Positions 9,236 to 21,700 of a DNA stretch of 64,000 bases are shown one piece after another. Position 1 is the first letter of the stretch; each line of letters begins with the position of its first letter. The position numbers were made by a program, and so were the translations under genes. The DNA comes from Trichopria drosophilae (lineage: Eukaryota > Arthropoda > Insecta > Hymenoptera > Diapriidae). Location of the stretch: assembly GCA_030407085.1 (NCBI GenBank), contig CM059587.1:30601001-30665000 (forward strand), read 5' to 3'. The notes below the pieces were generated by a model. The model had not been told where the DNA came from. It searched no databases and saw only the letters and a program-made list of their open reading frames with translations.

Positions 9236-11860
9236 GAAAAATGTTAGAAGAAAAATAAAACTAATACTCAAAGCAGAGTATTTTAAACTTATTATAATTC
9301 ACAAAAAAGCATTCATTTTAATACATTTGAATTCTTTAATATTTGCTGGGTATTAATTTGTATTAGCTTTAAAATATATGATTTTATTACTTTAATTTTT
9401 GTTTCAGTCTAATCAATTCAGTTCGCAATTGAAGATGGTGAAAACATAACAAGATTGATGCAATATTTAATATATGTATTTCATCGAAAAAATTATGTGC
9501 GTACCTGATTGTTGTACATAATGTTATACTTTTAATTCAGCATATTTTTAGTATGCATTTGTAAATGTGATTATGTTGTAAATAATTCGGTTTTGCATTA
9601 TAGTTATAATAATAGTAACGTATTTTAACAAATTAGGTTAATACTAATGTGACAAAAGTGTACATATATATGATTATAAAGTCCACTTACATAGTTTTTA
9701 TAAGAAATTTACAATAAAATACTTTGTAAATAATTTTGGAACTTTAGATTATTTAATGAAATTTATTAACCGATTGAAAGAAAAAATAATTCGAAAGGAT
9801 GCGCAATAAAAACTTTCCTCAATTATGTCTGTGTTTACATATTGAATTTTAATATATATCTGTAAGTTGCTTTCCTTATCTATTAAGGTTTTAGTAGTGT
9901 ACTTTTATTTTCTTTAAAAAACAATTAAGTTTTTATTGTTTATGATAATTATTGTCTATTACATAGTTTATAACTAAATTAAAATTGTAAGTTGTTTTTT
10001 GCTGTGACTTCGAACCGTGAATATTTTTAAATAAATCAAGAAATATTTATTTGGCCATTTTTTCGGTTTCATTAATTAATTTTTTGGTCCCTGTTTGTCA
10101 CCGGATTTGGTGCCCGTTTCTGGAACTTAGCCTTAATTAATAGACTGAAGTCTGTATATATTTAGAAACATGAATTTATCATCAGATGATTGAAAGAGAT
10201 TTTATCGATTGAAAATAGATAGAATCTCTTTTTGTGACGTTTGATCTCGGTCACTTGACATCTTCATCACTGTTTCTTAGGAATAATAGCCCCATATCTG
10301 CATTTTTTAATAGTTCATCTTGGGGTGCTTTTTGTCGATTTGTGTGAAAGAAGACTCCAAAAACTATGAAGTTATAATGACACTATAATTATTATTATTT
10401 TTTTTGTTTTCAAGTATGTTTTAAGCAAAATGTTTAAATTGATACACTATAATTATTGAAACATTAAAACAGAATCAGAATTTTCCAAGTTTCTTCATGT
10501 GCAATTGGTTTTTCATTTATCTTTAACAAAATAAAAATTATAAAAATATTGTAAAAAATATTGATTAGAACAAATTAACATTACAACGAGAATCAATGAA
10601 ACTCTCTAATCACAAAATCATCTCTAAAAACAAATTGAATGTCAATTAGAATTAAACATTGTTCCTTTCATTCTTTGGACGATTAACTAGATGCGATCCA
10701 CTTATTCGTGGAGTGCAGATGTGAAGCTCTTCGTTACACAATTTTTTTCAATATAAACTACTAAAATTTAGAGTATCAATTCTTTTACACTTCTATTATC
10801 TTCACTTTTACCGACTACATCAAGAATATAATAAAAGAAAAAGAAGAAAAAGGGTCAAAGACACATGTAGTTCAACTTTAATAAACATTTAAAACTTGAC
10901 TCCGAAACATGAGCGATTTCATGACATTGACCTTTCGTTCTCCCGAAAAATCTAGCGGATAGATTACGATTCTGGAATCAGATTTAAAAAATTCAAGTAC
11001 ATATGTTTTGAGCAAATCCATTCACTTTTTGAAAAGCTCGTCCGCCATATTAGATTCGCCGTTTTTAATTTTTGAAATCGGATTGAAGATTCGTAATCAG
11101 CGATCTCAAAAACACCTGTGGCCAATTTTTAGCAAATACAAATACTTTTTAAAAATTGTTCTGCCTATTGGATGCGCGGTTTCAAATATTTAAATTTTGA
11201 CTCCAGACTCATCAACGACCACAAAAACATAAGTATCCGCGGTATTAATATTGATTGATAATAGTATTTTTCGATACAAGGTCGTAAAATCTTACGGCCG
11301 TGTGGCGAACATTATTTTTCAGTACTGAAAGCTGTAAAAATTCAATTCACGGACTGCATTTAGTCCGTGTGGATTATGTTTTTGATAGCGCAGATTCATG
11401 TTTCACGTGATCCGTGAAATTTCATTTTACGGACTAAAAGTAGGTCGTAAAATCGGATTTTACGGCTATATTACCGAGGTAGTTCTCAAATGTTTATAAA
11501 ATGTCTTAGATGGTATATAACTTTTTTGACACGAGCTATCACTTATTTAAAATAATTAAAATTGTGTTATGTAATTTAGATAGTTTGTAAAATATGGTAA
11601 TAAATTTCATTTTTTTTCTACTCGAATGTACACGTTCAGTAAGAGATACGTTTAAGAATCCTCCTCATCGCGAGTTACTGATATGAAACTTAAGGCAGCC
11701 ATAAAGAAAAACGATATATTCCCAGCAAACGAAGAATGATTGAGAAGCAATGAGAAGTATTCATTTTTGAACTTTGAATCCTATTTGTTGATCACCGTGA
11801 ATACTTAATGCGTCCAGAAGGATTCACTGAGATATTCTCAATAATACTCAATCTACGAAC
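9236..11860. other. Non-genic AT-rich DNA with old repeat traces
   Basis: No gene is visible. Around 11030-11110 there is a copy of the 'CGCCATATTAGATTCGCC ... GATTCGTAATCAGCGA' repeat that also occurs inside the TTAA element at 59117-59784. Around 11280-11470 short repeats of GGTCGTAAAATC/TTTTACGGAC occur in both orientations. The rest is featureless. Confidence 0.5.
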
Positions 11861-12010
11861 TTGGGAATGCTTCCTAATGTTTCTGGAAGTATTTCTGTGA
11901 GACTTTCTCAATCTTTCTCGTTCCAGAAACTTTGAAATGTTTCCTAATGCTTCCAGATACATTCTCAATCATTTTTAATCCAGACTCTTGGGAATGCTTT
12001 GTAATAATTC
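11860..12010. repeat. Degenerate short tandem repeats
   Basis: Diverged reiterations of a unit containing GGGAATGCTT, CTAATG(T/C)TTC(T/C)(G/A)GA and TCTCAATC appear two to three times. Weak but visible. No function inferred. Confidence 0.35.
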
Positions 12011-12218
12011 CGCTTAGTGGTCGTCTATAAAGTAAGTTACCATTTTGCGGTAGGCCAGGAACTATGTAAAGTGTATGATTAAAATGGCTAAAGTTGTGTA
12101 CGGAAGGAGGGTGGGGGAGGGTGGTCAAAAATGCAAAAAAAAAGTACGACTTTAAAACCATGCATTAGTTATACATAAATATTAAATTAGGATTAAAATA
12201 ATGTTGCACAGTGATAGA

Positions 12219-12312
12219 CCAGAGGTCAGCAGTGCGTGCTTGTAATAATTTCAAGTTAAGCATCATACGCTGTGGACTACAACTGGATAGGTGACCGCAT
12301 ACGAACAGCTTT
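12219..12312 (+). repeat. 5S rRNA-derived element, copy 2
   Basis: The sequence contains CAAGTTAAGCATCATACGCT, GTGGACTACAACTGGATAGG and TGACCGCATACGAACAGC in the order and spacing of animal 5S rRNA, which covers its internal control region (the box A-like AAGTTAAGCA and box C-like TGGATGGGTGACCGC). Many substitutions make it a pseudogene or a 5S-derived SINE. An A/T-rich tail reaching poly-A follows to about 12400, as at copy 1 (1522-1586). Confidence 0.7.
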
Positions 12313-12513
12313 TCTTAATATAATTAATTTATAATAATGAAAGAAATATAAAAAACAGCGAAATTAAATTAAATAAAAATTAAAAGTTGAAAAAAAAAAA
12401 TATTTTGTTGTATAAACGGGGGAAGAATCTTATTACACAGAGAAGAATTCAGAAGCATTCAAATTCTCTGTATTATATACTTTCTAATACTTTTATAAGG
12501 ATTAAGAAACAGC

Positions 12514-12548
12514 ATTCAGAAGTATTGAAAATTTCAATACTTCTGAAT
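12514..12548. repeat. Perfect 17-bp-arm palindrome
   Basis: ATTCAGAAGTATTGAAA is followed by one base and its exact reverse complement, giving an almost loopless cruciform. It lies among further ATTC/GAAG repeats (12440-12560), about 240 bp past the dynein stop codon. Confidence 0.6.
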
Positions 12549-12728
12549 ACTTTTTCGTTTGCATATAAACAATATATGTAAGACTTAATTTGTAATGGAG
12601 ACTATAAATTGGTTTATTGAATATAATGGTACTGTATAAAATATATTATAAATATATCATAAAACCTAATCTACGTGTAGTACATAGACACCACAAATAT
12701 ATTGTATTTATACACATAATTATTAGAA

Positions 12729-12734
12729 TTTATT
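12729..12734 (-). terminator. Probable poly(A) signal of the dynein gene
   Basis: AATAAA on the minus strand (TTTATT on +), about 55 nt after the stop codon at 12788-12790. It fits by position and motif only. Confidence 0.5.
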
Positions 12735-12787
12735 AATGCAAGATTTCACCGCAGTGTTGTACTTGAAATTCCAATTGCGTATGGTTA

Positions 12788-15700
12788 TCAATCATCAAGT
12801 TGACAAAGGCAAGCTACCCCACGATCGATCCAATGTGATTCGTTTTTTTCTGAGGAGAGCAAAATAAACATCACAAAATTGGACGAATGTCCGGTAGTGG
12901 CCAAAACACCTCGCCTAGCACTCGTTTTGTAAAGCGGCGAAAAATACACATTGGTAATCACGAAATCAGCCTTAATTCCTGGCTTTAGCCAAATAATGGG
13001 CACTGTATCAAACATGATCTTGGGTAAAGACTCATCCAGCTGACCAATCTCTCTATTCCATCTGGCTCCTTCCAAAAATAATCCGTAAATATATACTCCA
13101 TAATCCGGTTCCTCCTCTACGTGACTTGGAAGTTCCAAGTCTGTTGTTTCAAATTCAAAATCCAGATGATCGATAGGAATCGTATGTTTTCTAGCATAGT
13201 TCTGCAAAACTCCTGTGAGAAACGATTGTGTGAAGAAAAAACCTGAAAGCCAAAATACAGGTGGAGCGTCTCGATCAATCCAATTTTGTAAGAACGTCAA
13301 ACGTTGAATGAGATCTGTCACGTAAGAGCTTAACGGCTTCAACGTGGGATAAGACTTGCTTTCCCATGCCTCAGGAACTCGACCAATGCACATACTAGAA
13401 TAAATTTCTTCCATACTTGGTGACATGGCGATCAGACCCTTTACGCCTTTTTTAATGGACTGCAAATCACTTTTAATTACTTCAATGAGGCGATTAAATC
13501 TGATCAACTCCTGTCGAAGAACAGTATTCATGCTGTTCATGTAAAGTACAGGATAACGCTCGCCAACCTCTTCCAAATTGAACATATCAGGCATTCTGTC
13601 TAAGATGTCTGTGGCAAGATCAAACACCATTGCTTCATTACCACCTTCCCCTTCACCGCCAGCTCCAGCAGACATTAGCTGAGATTGAGTTAGTAAGACA
13701 CCGTTTAACAACTGCATCGTTTCCCGATTGTCTTTAGTAATGTCGGCATTTTCATGGAGTCCGAAGACTTCTGGCATTTGCGTCATTGGTAAAGTTCGTA
13801 TATACTCAATGCAACCGTTGTAATCTGTGTTTGGTGGCATTCGGTAAAGGCCGCTGGGTGAAAATGAATATTTTTCGTTTTCTACTACTTTTGGATTTAG
13901 ATATTTTGTTAAGAGAGAGGCAAGCAATCGGCGATCTTTGTCATCGGTCACTCGACCTCCATAGTTACACTCCCCAATAAGATACAACAGAGCTTCGAAT
14001 GGAACAGCGATGTATTCATTCAGAAACATTTGTAGTTGTCTTAAGCTGATACGTAAATCGGATTCGTTGAACTCGTATGGAATGTTCCATCCAAGTGGTC
14101 CGAAAGTTCGTCGTTCTTGAACCACTGCATGAAAAAAACACGTAGAAAACAGTAGACTTCGCCATTCCACTAGTTTCTTGCAACCTGCAACAGTTAATTA
14201 TTAACAGCGTAACTGCAAATCAAATTGGATATCTAAATCACTAATTGACATCAGTATCGGATTTATTTATAATATTGAGACTTTTTCTAGCCTATATTCT
14301 CGAATCAGTGGAAGAATCAGACTGACATTACAACAAACCCAACAATAAAATGTTAAATAAAGCATTAAAAAATACAAGGAATATCCCAAAAATATATGTT
14401 ATATATACTAGTATCAAAGTGCTATTAAATATCAATATAATATTAACCTCTGAAGAAAGTTTCATCCGAAATCGGGTCACTGGCATAACTTCTGGCAAGA
14501 TTGTTACGTAAACCCTTAGGCGCTTCATTGGTCATCTTTACAGAATTTTGAAGTATTGAAACTGGAAATGCTCTTGAGGGATAACTCGTCAACCAGAGGC
14601 GAAAGGATGGATGAGTGTTGGCTGGTGTGATAACTTCGTCGCAAATTCGGTTTAACTCCTTCATCCATGATTCAGCGAGATGACAATTTTGCAACACTAA
14701 CCACTCCCCGTTTCCAATAGCTTTATTAATAGCATTTACTGCAATCGGTCCTTGTCCCTGTCCAAGGGAAATTGAGGCCAATTCATTTTTCGGTATTCCT
14801 TGATCTTCCGCGAACTTCATGAGACCGGCCATGGGGTCTGAGCCGGGAGACAAGACAAAGATTAATGGTGTTACATTATTTGAATCCTTGTATGAATTGA
14901 GAAGTTCGAAAGGTGGGGGCTCTACGAATGTTTGTCCCATGTGCTGAATTACAAAACTTCGAATAGCAGTAACAAGTTTATCAGGTCTGATGCATCTAAT
15001 AATTACAAGTCTTTTTAGACTGCCGTCTTTTTCTTTCTCAAAAGGCGATGGCAGCAATTTTTCCTGAGGATTGGGTAAGTCATAGTAATTTTTCCAACTC
15101 TGGATATTTTCTTGAAAAGAAATCTTCAAGTTTTCAAGGCCATTCAAAGTCGACGCTTTGGTAATTTCCGACCAAGATTTATCTGTCAACCAACTAGAGT
15201 CTGGATTTGGAGGTGGAGTCTCTAAAGCTATTCCACCAGTAAGTAAAAAGATCCACAGATCTTCTTGGAGGCGGCGATCAGCTTTCATGATTCCGACACA
15301 AAGCGTGAGTGAAAAGATGAGCTTGTCTTTTTCAAATAACGATCGGCAGACATTTCGATATATCGTAGATGTGAAACCATTATTCAGAGACTTAATGCGA
15401 TCTTGTAATTTCATTGTCTTGTGCTTCTCGCTAATAACTGATATAAAGAGACGGACAAACCATGGAAGAGAATACTGATACATAGGATCCATGTTGGCAA
15501 GCTCGGAAATGCAAAAGAAGAGAGTTGACCCGTGATGAGATACCGGTTTGTAGCCGTCCCTAGCATCGTCGATTTCTTTGGATGTTTCGGCAGCTACTAC
15601 CTGTTTCTGTCGAATCTCTTCTGAAAGGGTTTTCGATGAAGACAGAATTTTAATCGCAGTTTCATCTTCTAAAATATTCCCCTCCGACGAAGATAAAACT

Positions 15701-18700
15701 TCAAGAATTTTATCTTCCAATTCTTTCAATATTCGTTTATTTGTAGCACTCTCGACTATCAACTGATTTTTTTTCTCTTCTAGTACTGGTAACTCACTTG
15801 CTACTACAATACCTAATAATTGATCCTGAAGCCCTTGTGGTGTGATTGTAAAATTCAATAAACAAACTTTAACTGCAAGCTCTGGTAGGTAGTGTGGATT
15901 CCGTAATCTCGTGGTAATATACAATCGGAAATCTGGATTATATTCTAATGTATTTTCCGCGAATTTTATGTATGCAACCCCACGTTGACGGTAAATATTT
16001 TTTGATAATACAGGCTCAAGAACCGCGTCAATATCTTCCAGGATGTTTTCCAATAAAACGGGAATTCCAAGTTGAATGGCGGTTTCAATCACACGTGTAT
16101 AATTTGCATCTGTCAACTTGATAACACTTAGTTTATTCGCTTTTTCCATATTCTTAATCCATTTATTGGCCTGAACCTGAGGGTCAATCATCAAAGGCCA
16201 TCTGTCTGAAATACGAACAATGATACCGTTTTCTACAGAAAATTTGTCAGCAGGTAAACCGTGAATCAGCCATGCTCGAACTTCGACTGGATCACCTAGA
16301 ACGTCTAGTAGGCTAAATGGTGGCGGGCTACAAGGGATATCTATTTTCTTGCATTCAATATACCAATCGTTGACTAAAGAATCGCGGTATTCCATTGTAA
16401 ATGCTCCAAGATATGCAACAGTGCCTGAAGCTATTAAAATATCTCCAATAACGTTATCAAGACTTGCACCAAGTGTTGCTGCAGTTTCACTCCATCGCGT
16501 CTTTTCTCCCCCAAGACCTCCTAATAATTTTTCAGCTCTATCCAATTTTTGCATACATAGTTCAATCTGATCTTCAAGTTTCTTCTTTTCCCGCATACAC
16601 TCTGCAAATTCGTCATTGAGTTGTTGCAATTTGTCGCTAACTTCTTGAAGAAGAGCCCTCTTTGCATTTAATGTTTCCATTTGAACAGCAAGTTCAGCTT
16701 CGGCGTCTGCTAGCATAGCCTTTTTAGGGGCAACAACTTTAATGACTCGATCATATACCTCCATCGCTCGAACCCATCTACATAAGCCTTCACAAGCAGT
16801 AGATACTTTTTTCACCACGTCCGGTTGAAATCCTCGATCGTTCATGAACTTTTCTCGAATACGCTTTATGTTGGCCTGTGGTATGTTATCTTTATCAAAA
16901 TTTCTTAAGCCATCAAGAAACCTAATATCACCTAACAGGCGTACGGACGGAGGCCAGTAATCCTCCATGATTAGCAATGTTTTTGGATCTTGAACCCGAT
17001 CTGGCTTTACTCCTTTCAAAACACAAACTGCTTCCAATACTAATCGAACTCCGACCGGGGGACTTTTCATTGATTTAATTATAGTAATATCTGCTGGTTT
17101 TAATGTATCCAATGCCGCCAGTGCAGATTCTAACGCTGGAGTTGCTTCCGCGAGGTCGCTTTCGCAATCGTCTTTAATAGCTTGAGCTGCTGCAGCTGCT
17201 TCATTAGCTAAGGCCTCGTCGGCCGCTACAACTTCTTTCTTTGCTTCAACGTTTACGGTGTCTTGCTCAATTTTGATCATCAGTTTATCACTTTTATGCG
17301 ATTGAGCAACTAACTGTGGTTGCAATGCAGTCAGCTCTTCCTGCATAAGTCCTACTTGTCCAGCAGCAAAATCCAGTTTTTCTAATCCAACTAAGTATCG
17401 ATTTTGTTGCTTTGTAATATCTTCTACTTTCAAGCCGTAAAATTTGTACAAGCATTTAATTAGTTGCAAATAGCTTGTAGGTGTTACGTAATTTTTCTTC
17501 TTATGCGTTCGCAGATAAGCAATGCTAGCGTCGCGTACGCTAACATGAAAATGCTGGCAAATTGACACGCACTTTTCTCGAATTTGTTGATTGATAGCTA
17601 GATCTTCCAGAAACTTCTTTGCAACCTTCGCTAAAGCATCAGTTGGCCAGGCGGAATACCAGTCAATTGTGCAACAATTGATCAAAGAAGGAAACATACG
17701 AAGTCGAGTTCTGAATGCATCACCAATCGGTGACATGGACAGAACTACGTGAAGATTTTGTTTTACTCGCTCAATAAATAGATTGTATAAAGACATTGGA
17801 CTCGTTTCCGTAGTCGCTTTACCCCTTCCTTGAGCTTCTCTAGCAATAGACGTCATCTTTTCAAGGATTTCGGCCTTTTCTTCTGACCCGAAAAGGTTCG
17901 GAACATCACCCGTGTTGAGTAACATGCTAACATCTTCAAGGAAAGATTCGTCTTTGATTTGTGTATCACTAAGAAGAAAAATGGTTGGTTTGCCATCACA
18001 ACCAACTCTCATAAGTAAGTGATTTAAATCATCTCTCCATTCACTTCGACCGTACGTCCGAGTAATTTCTATTTGATGGAGAATATATTCGCACATACTA
18101 GTTGCTAATCTCGCACAAGAATTTCTTCCTGAGCCACCCATACCAACAAGCATGGCATGTCCATTGTCCTGTAGGAGAATGCGAGAAACTCTAGACACGT
18201 GTTCAATAGCCGATCGAAACAAAACTAGGGACATCGGTGTCTTCGACATAGTGTTGTAATCCGAGAGGTAATAATCCATTTTCACCTGTAATTAAAATTA
18301 TTGGTCAATAAAACATTATACACTTGAAAAACATAATTTAGAATAATATATATTTCTTATAACTTAGTATACTGAAGCACTTTTAAATAGGGACCCAGAA
18401 AGTAAGAAACAACAAAATAAAAGAGAACGAGTTAAGTTAAATAATTCGAATTAAACCATAAATACTAAGGAAATGAATGTGGATTATTAAACCTGTAAAT
18501 CCTCCAAATCAGAGACTTCGTCATATATTTTAGGATCTGCATCCGGTTCCATATAATTTCCGAAAAAGAGACTTCCTACGTGGCTAGGTGCAATTTCCTT
18601 CTCACCTTCTGGTAATAGATGTGCTAACATTTTATCTATGGGTTGACGAAGATGTTCGTAACAAGCGTGCTTTATCATCCCAAATAGTTTATCTTGATCT

Positions 18701-21700
18701 TCATCATCTATCAAGCGATCGTTGAATACTCGGTATACTTCATGAATCCACAGCCTAATGAGTTTATCTGGTTCTTTCATCCTTGATGCCGGTACAAGAA
18801 GCATTCCGCTAATTACCCGACTGAAGTCTCGCAAATTGAAAGTGTAGTGACTCTTTGCGGGTGTCGGTAGAAATCGTTCCATGGCGCCACGGTAAACTTC
18901 CATTGTTGCAGCCAGAATCATTTTATTTAAGCGAGCAACATTATCGCTGAAACCCTTCGCAAAGTGCCACTCTAGGATTGAACTATAAATTTTCGTCATC
19001 GTCGCGTCCTCAAAAGCATCGATTCCAATTACGTACAGGTGTCTAAGGAATCGAGGCGTGACGCGATTCGAAGCTCCTCCCGGGGGAGTCATGGCAGCGA
19101 CCATGTAAATGTCGACCAACTGTAAAATGGAAGTATCCTTCGGATCAAACCAATGTCCATGATCAATCCATTGCCGGAGAAGTTCCACTGGCGGCTGAGC
19201 GCCGTAAATTTCTTTCTGTGGCATACTCAGGTCGTCGACGAATAAAATGCATTTCTTTCCCATAGCTGGACCGTAGACGCCTTTTCTTCTCCTGTCCAAT
19301 TTAGACATAATTATTTCCTGCGTTTGATAGGCAGTTGTTCTAGCGCTGAAATTAACAACATTTTGAATGTATCTATCTTTCGAAAGATTCAGCATATAGT
19401 TCAACACAATGGCGGATTTTCCTGTTCCAGTAGGCCCAACGAATAGAACTGGAATGGAACATCGCATAAGTTTGTCTAGGAAAAATCTTTGCATAGACAT
19501 TTCAGGTGTTTGAATAATCAAATCGCTGGCTTTTGCTTGTGGAGAAGGTGGAGCCTGTAATATATTAAATTGTATGGAAATATTTGATACAGATACGTTA
19601 CAATGAATTGATTACTTGTGTCATAGTGTCCATCCAAGAAATCCAAGTACCGTTATTCTTTTTATCATAAACCCAGTCGAAGACCGTACCTCGTTCTGGA
19701 AATAACTGCTGCTTTGTCAGTTTAAAAGCCTTTGGCCGAGGATAATCTTCATCATTTCCAAGCAAAAGTTTTCGAAAGAAAGCATCAAAACTTTTTCTGC
19801 TCTCGCTGACTAATATCGGACATAATCCCCAAACCATGCAAAATAATAAGATGCCCTGTAGCCACATGGTGCTTACTTGCACTTCTCCCTCCAACATCAT
19901 GCTCAACATTTTTGTAAATGCCTAAATTTTGAAATATTTTCATTAATAGTAATCGCAATGATAATGATATTTTTATTACTGTAATCATATCAGTTATCAA
20001 TTTTAAGTAAGTTATTATATTATTTTAGATATTACAAACGTACAAGAAACATATAAAGTTCAGAAACATCAACAAAGGTGCGGCAAAATCTTCTGACAAA
20101 GGTCAATGTCGGTTCGGTTAGCCATTCGATGAGTTCCACAAGGAGTTCGAATTGCTCCAATAGCAATTTCTCCTTCAAGTGTTTTTTATAGGATTCGAAT
20201 AAGGGAATCCAACCAAGCTGTGAAGGTTCTAAATATATCATTCCGCAACGACTGACAGTGGCAGGAGAAGCTTGCTCGAGATCTTCGGGTTCAAAAATCA
20301 TATTCATTTTTGAGGACATCTGAATGATTTCCCCAGACATAAGACAAAGTTTTTTATTGTCATCAAGTACAGTATTCATGTTTTCAATCCACACGGCATC
20401 AACAGGACCGTCAAAAAGAACCCATTTACGTTCGGTGGTTATAGATTGAGCATATTCTCGGAATGTATTAGCTAACACTCCGTCGCTCCATTCGTATGAT
20501 ATCGGGTCGAAGCTTCCGTACAGCTGACCCAACGTGATGGCTTTTGGATTTATAATTCTGCCAAATCAGATTTTATGATCAAAACTGTGACTGTCGAGTG
20601 ACAGAGAGTTTACTTACCTATAAATCGTTCGGAATTCTCGTATCGTACTGTTCTTCATTAATGCGAGTTCTCCGAGAGCTTCAGCCAGGTTTTGGTAAGC
20701 TTGAGTTTTTCCTCCGAGAGTTTCGCCAACAATCATGAGACCATGTCTTACCAGAATCATTTCATAAACTTGTATAATCTTTCCTAAATACCACTCAGTA
20801 GGTTGTAGATTCTTTTTGCTAAGATTCGAAATCAGCAAATTGATCAATTCATCACGATCCGGTTTTGGAAGGCTGACGCCCGGGAAAAGATCACTATAGA
20901 TTCCACAGAACAATGGAATATCTTGAGCAAGGAATTTGGGAAGATTCACGTCAACAATAGCCCTTAATACTAAAATGGCCTCTTGTTCCTCTTGATATTT
21001 CAGTTTCAAATTTCCTGCGGCAAGAAGAACAGTCTTCACGGCCCTCATTCCGTAGTCATAGTGGCTCTGAGAACTCAGTTGTTCCGAACACAATTTATAT
21101 GTATGGACGATTTTATTTGCTAAAATTCTCGCTTCGACGAAGCCATAGGAATAAAGAGTAATTTCCCCAATCATACCGTAATCGGGTACCATCATTGCAA
21201 CAGTTCGGAATAGAACTTTTAAATTATCAGGGAGCTCTTGCCTGCCTGCATAACCAGGATTCATTGTTATAATTACTGTGCATGTAGGATTGAGCTTCAG
21301 TTCCGTCCCTTCAAAAATAAACTTTTCAACATTTTGGGCTACCGCATTTTGAATCGTTAGAATTTGCTGGGCAATGACTGAAAGGACTTCGAGATCAATT
21401 CTATTGAACTCGTCAAAGCAAGCCCAAGCCCCAGCTTGAGCGATGCCTTTGAAAAATTTACCCATAGCCGCAAAATCGAGACCTTCCGAACAATTAAAAA
21501 CAACGCACTGCTTCGCAACTGCTTTTGCTAAATCTTTCGATGTTTCAGTTTTCCCTGTACCAGCTGGACCTTCGGGTGCTCCTCCGAGATTCAGTTTTAG
21601 CGCACCCATCAGCGTTCTATAACAGCGATCAGTCAAAGGCGTTATTACTAGCCGTGGACTATTTCCTAAATACTCGAATCCGTAGCTGATTTCCGTTGTA

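Noticed and set aside
15158..16570. Plus-strand open frames opposite the dynein gene
   Set aside because: Antisense shadows of strongly conserved dynein exons on the minus strand.
19598..19620. Dynein exon 10 ending at the stop in frame (VINSL)
   Set aside because: Reading to the stop breaks the phase with the next exon. The donor CAA|GTAATC at 19615 keeps the frame and the family alignment.
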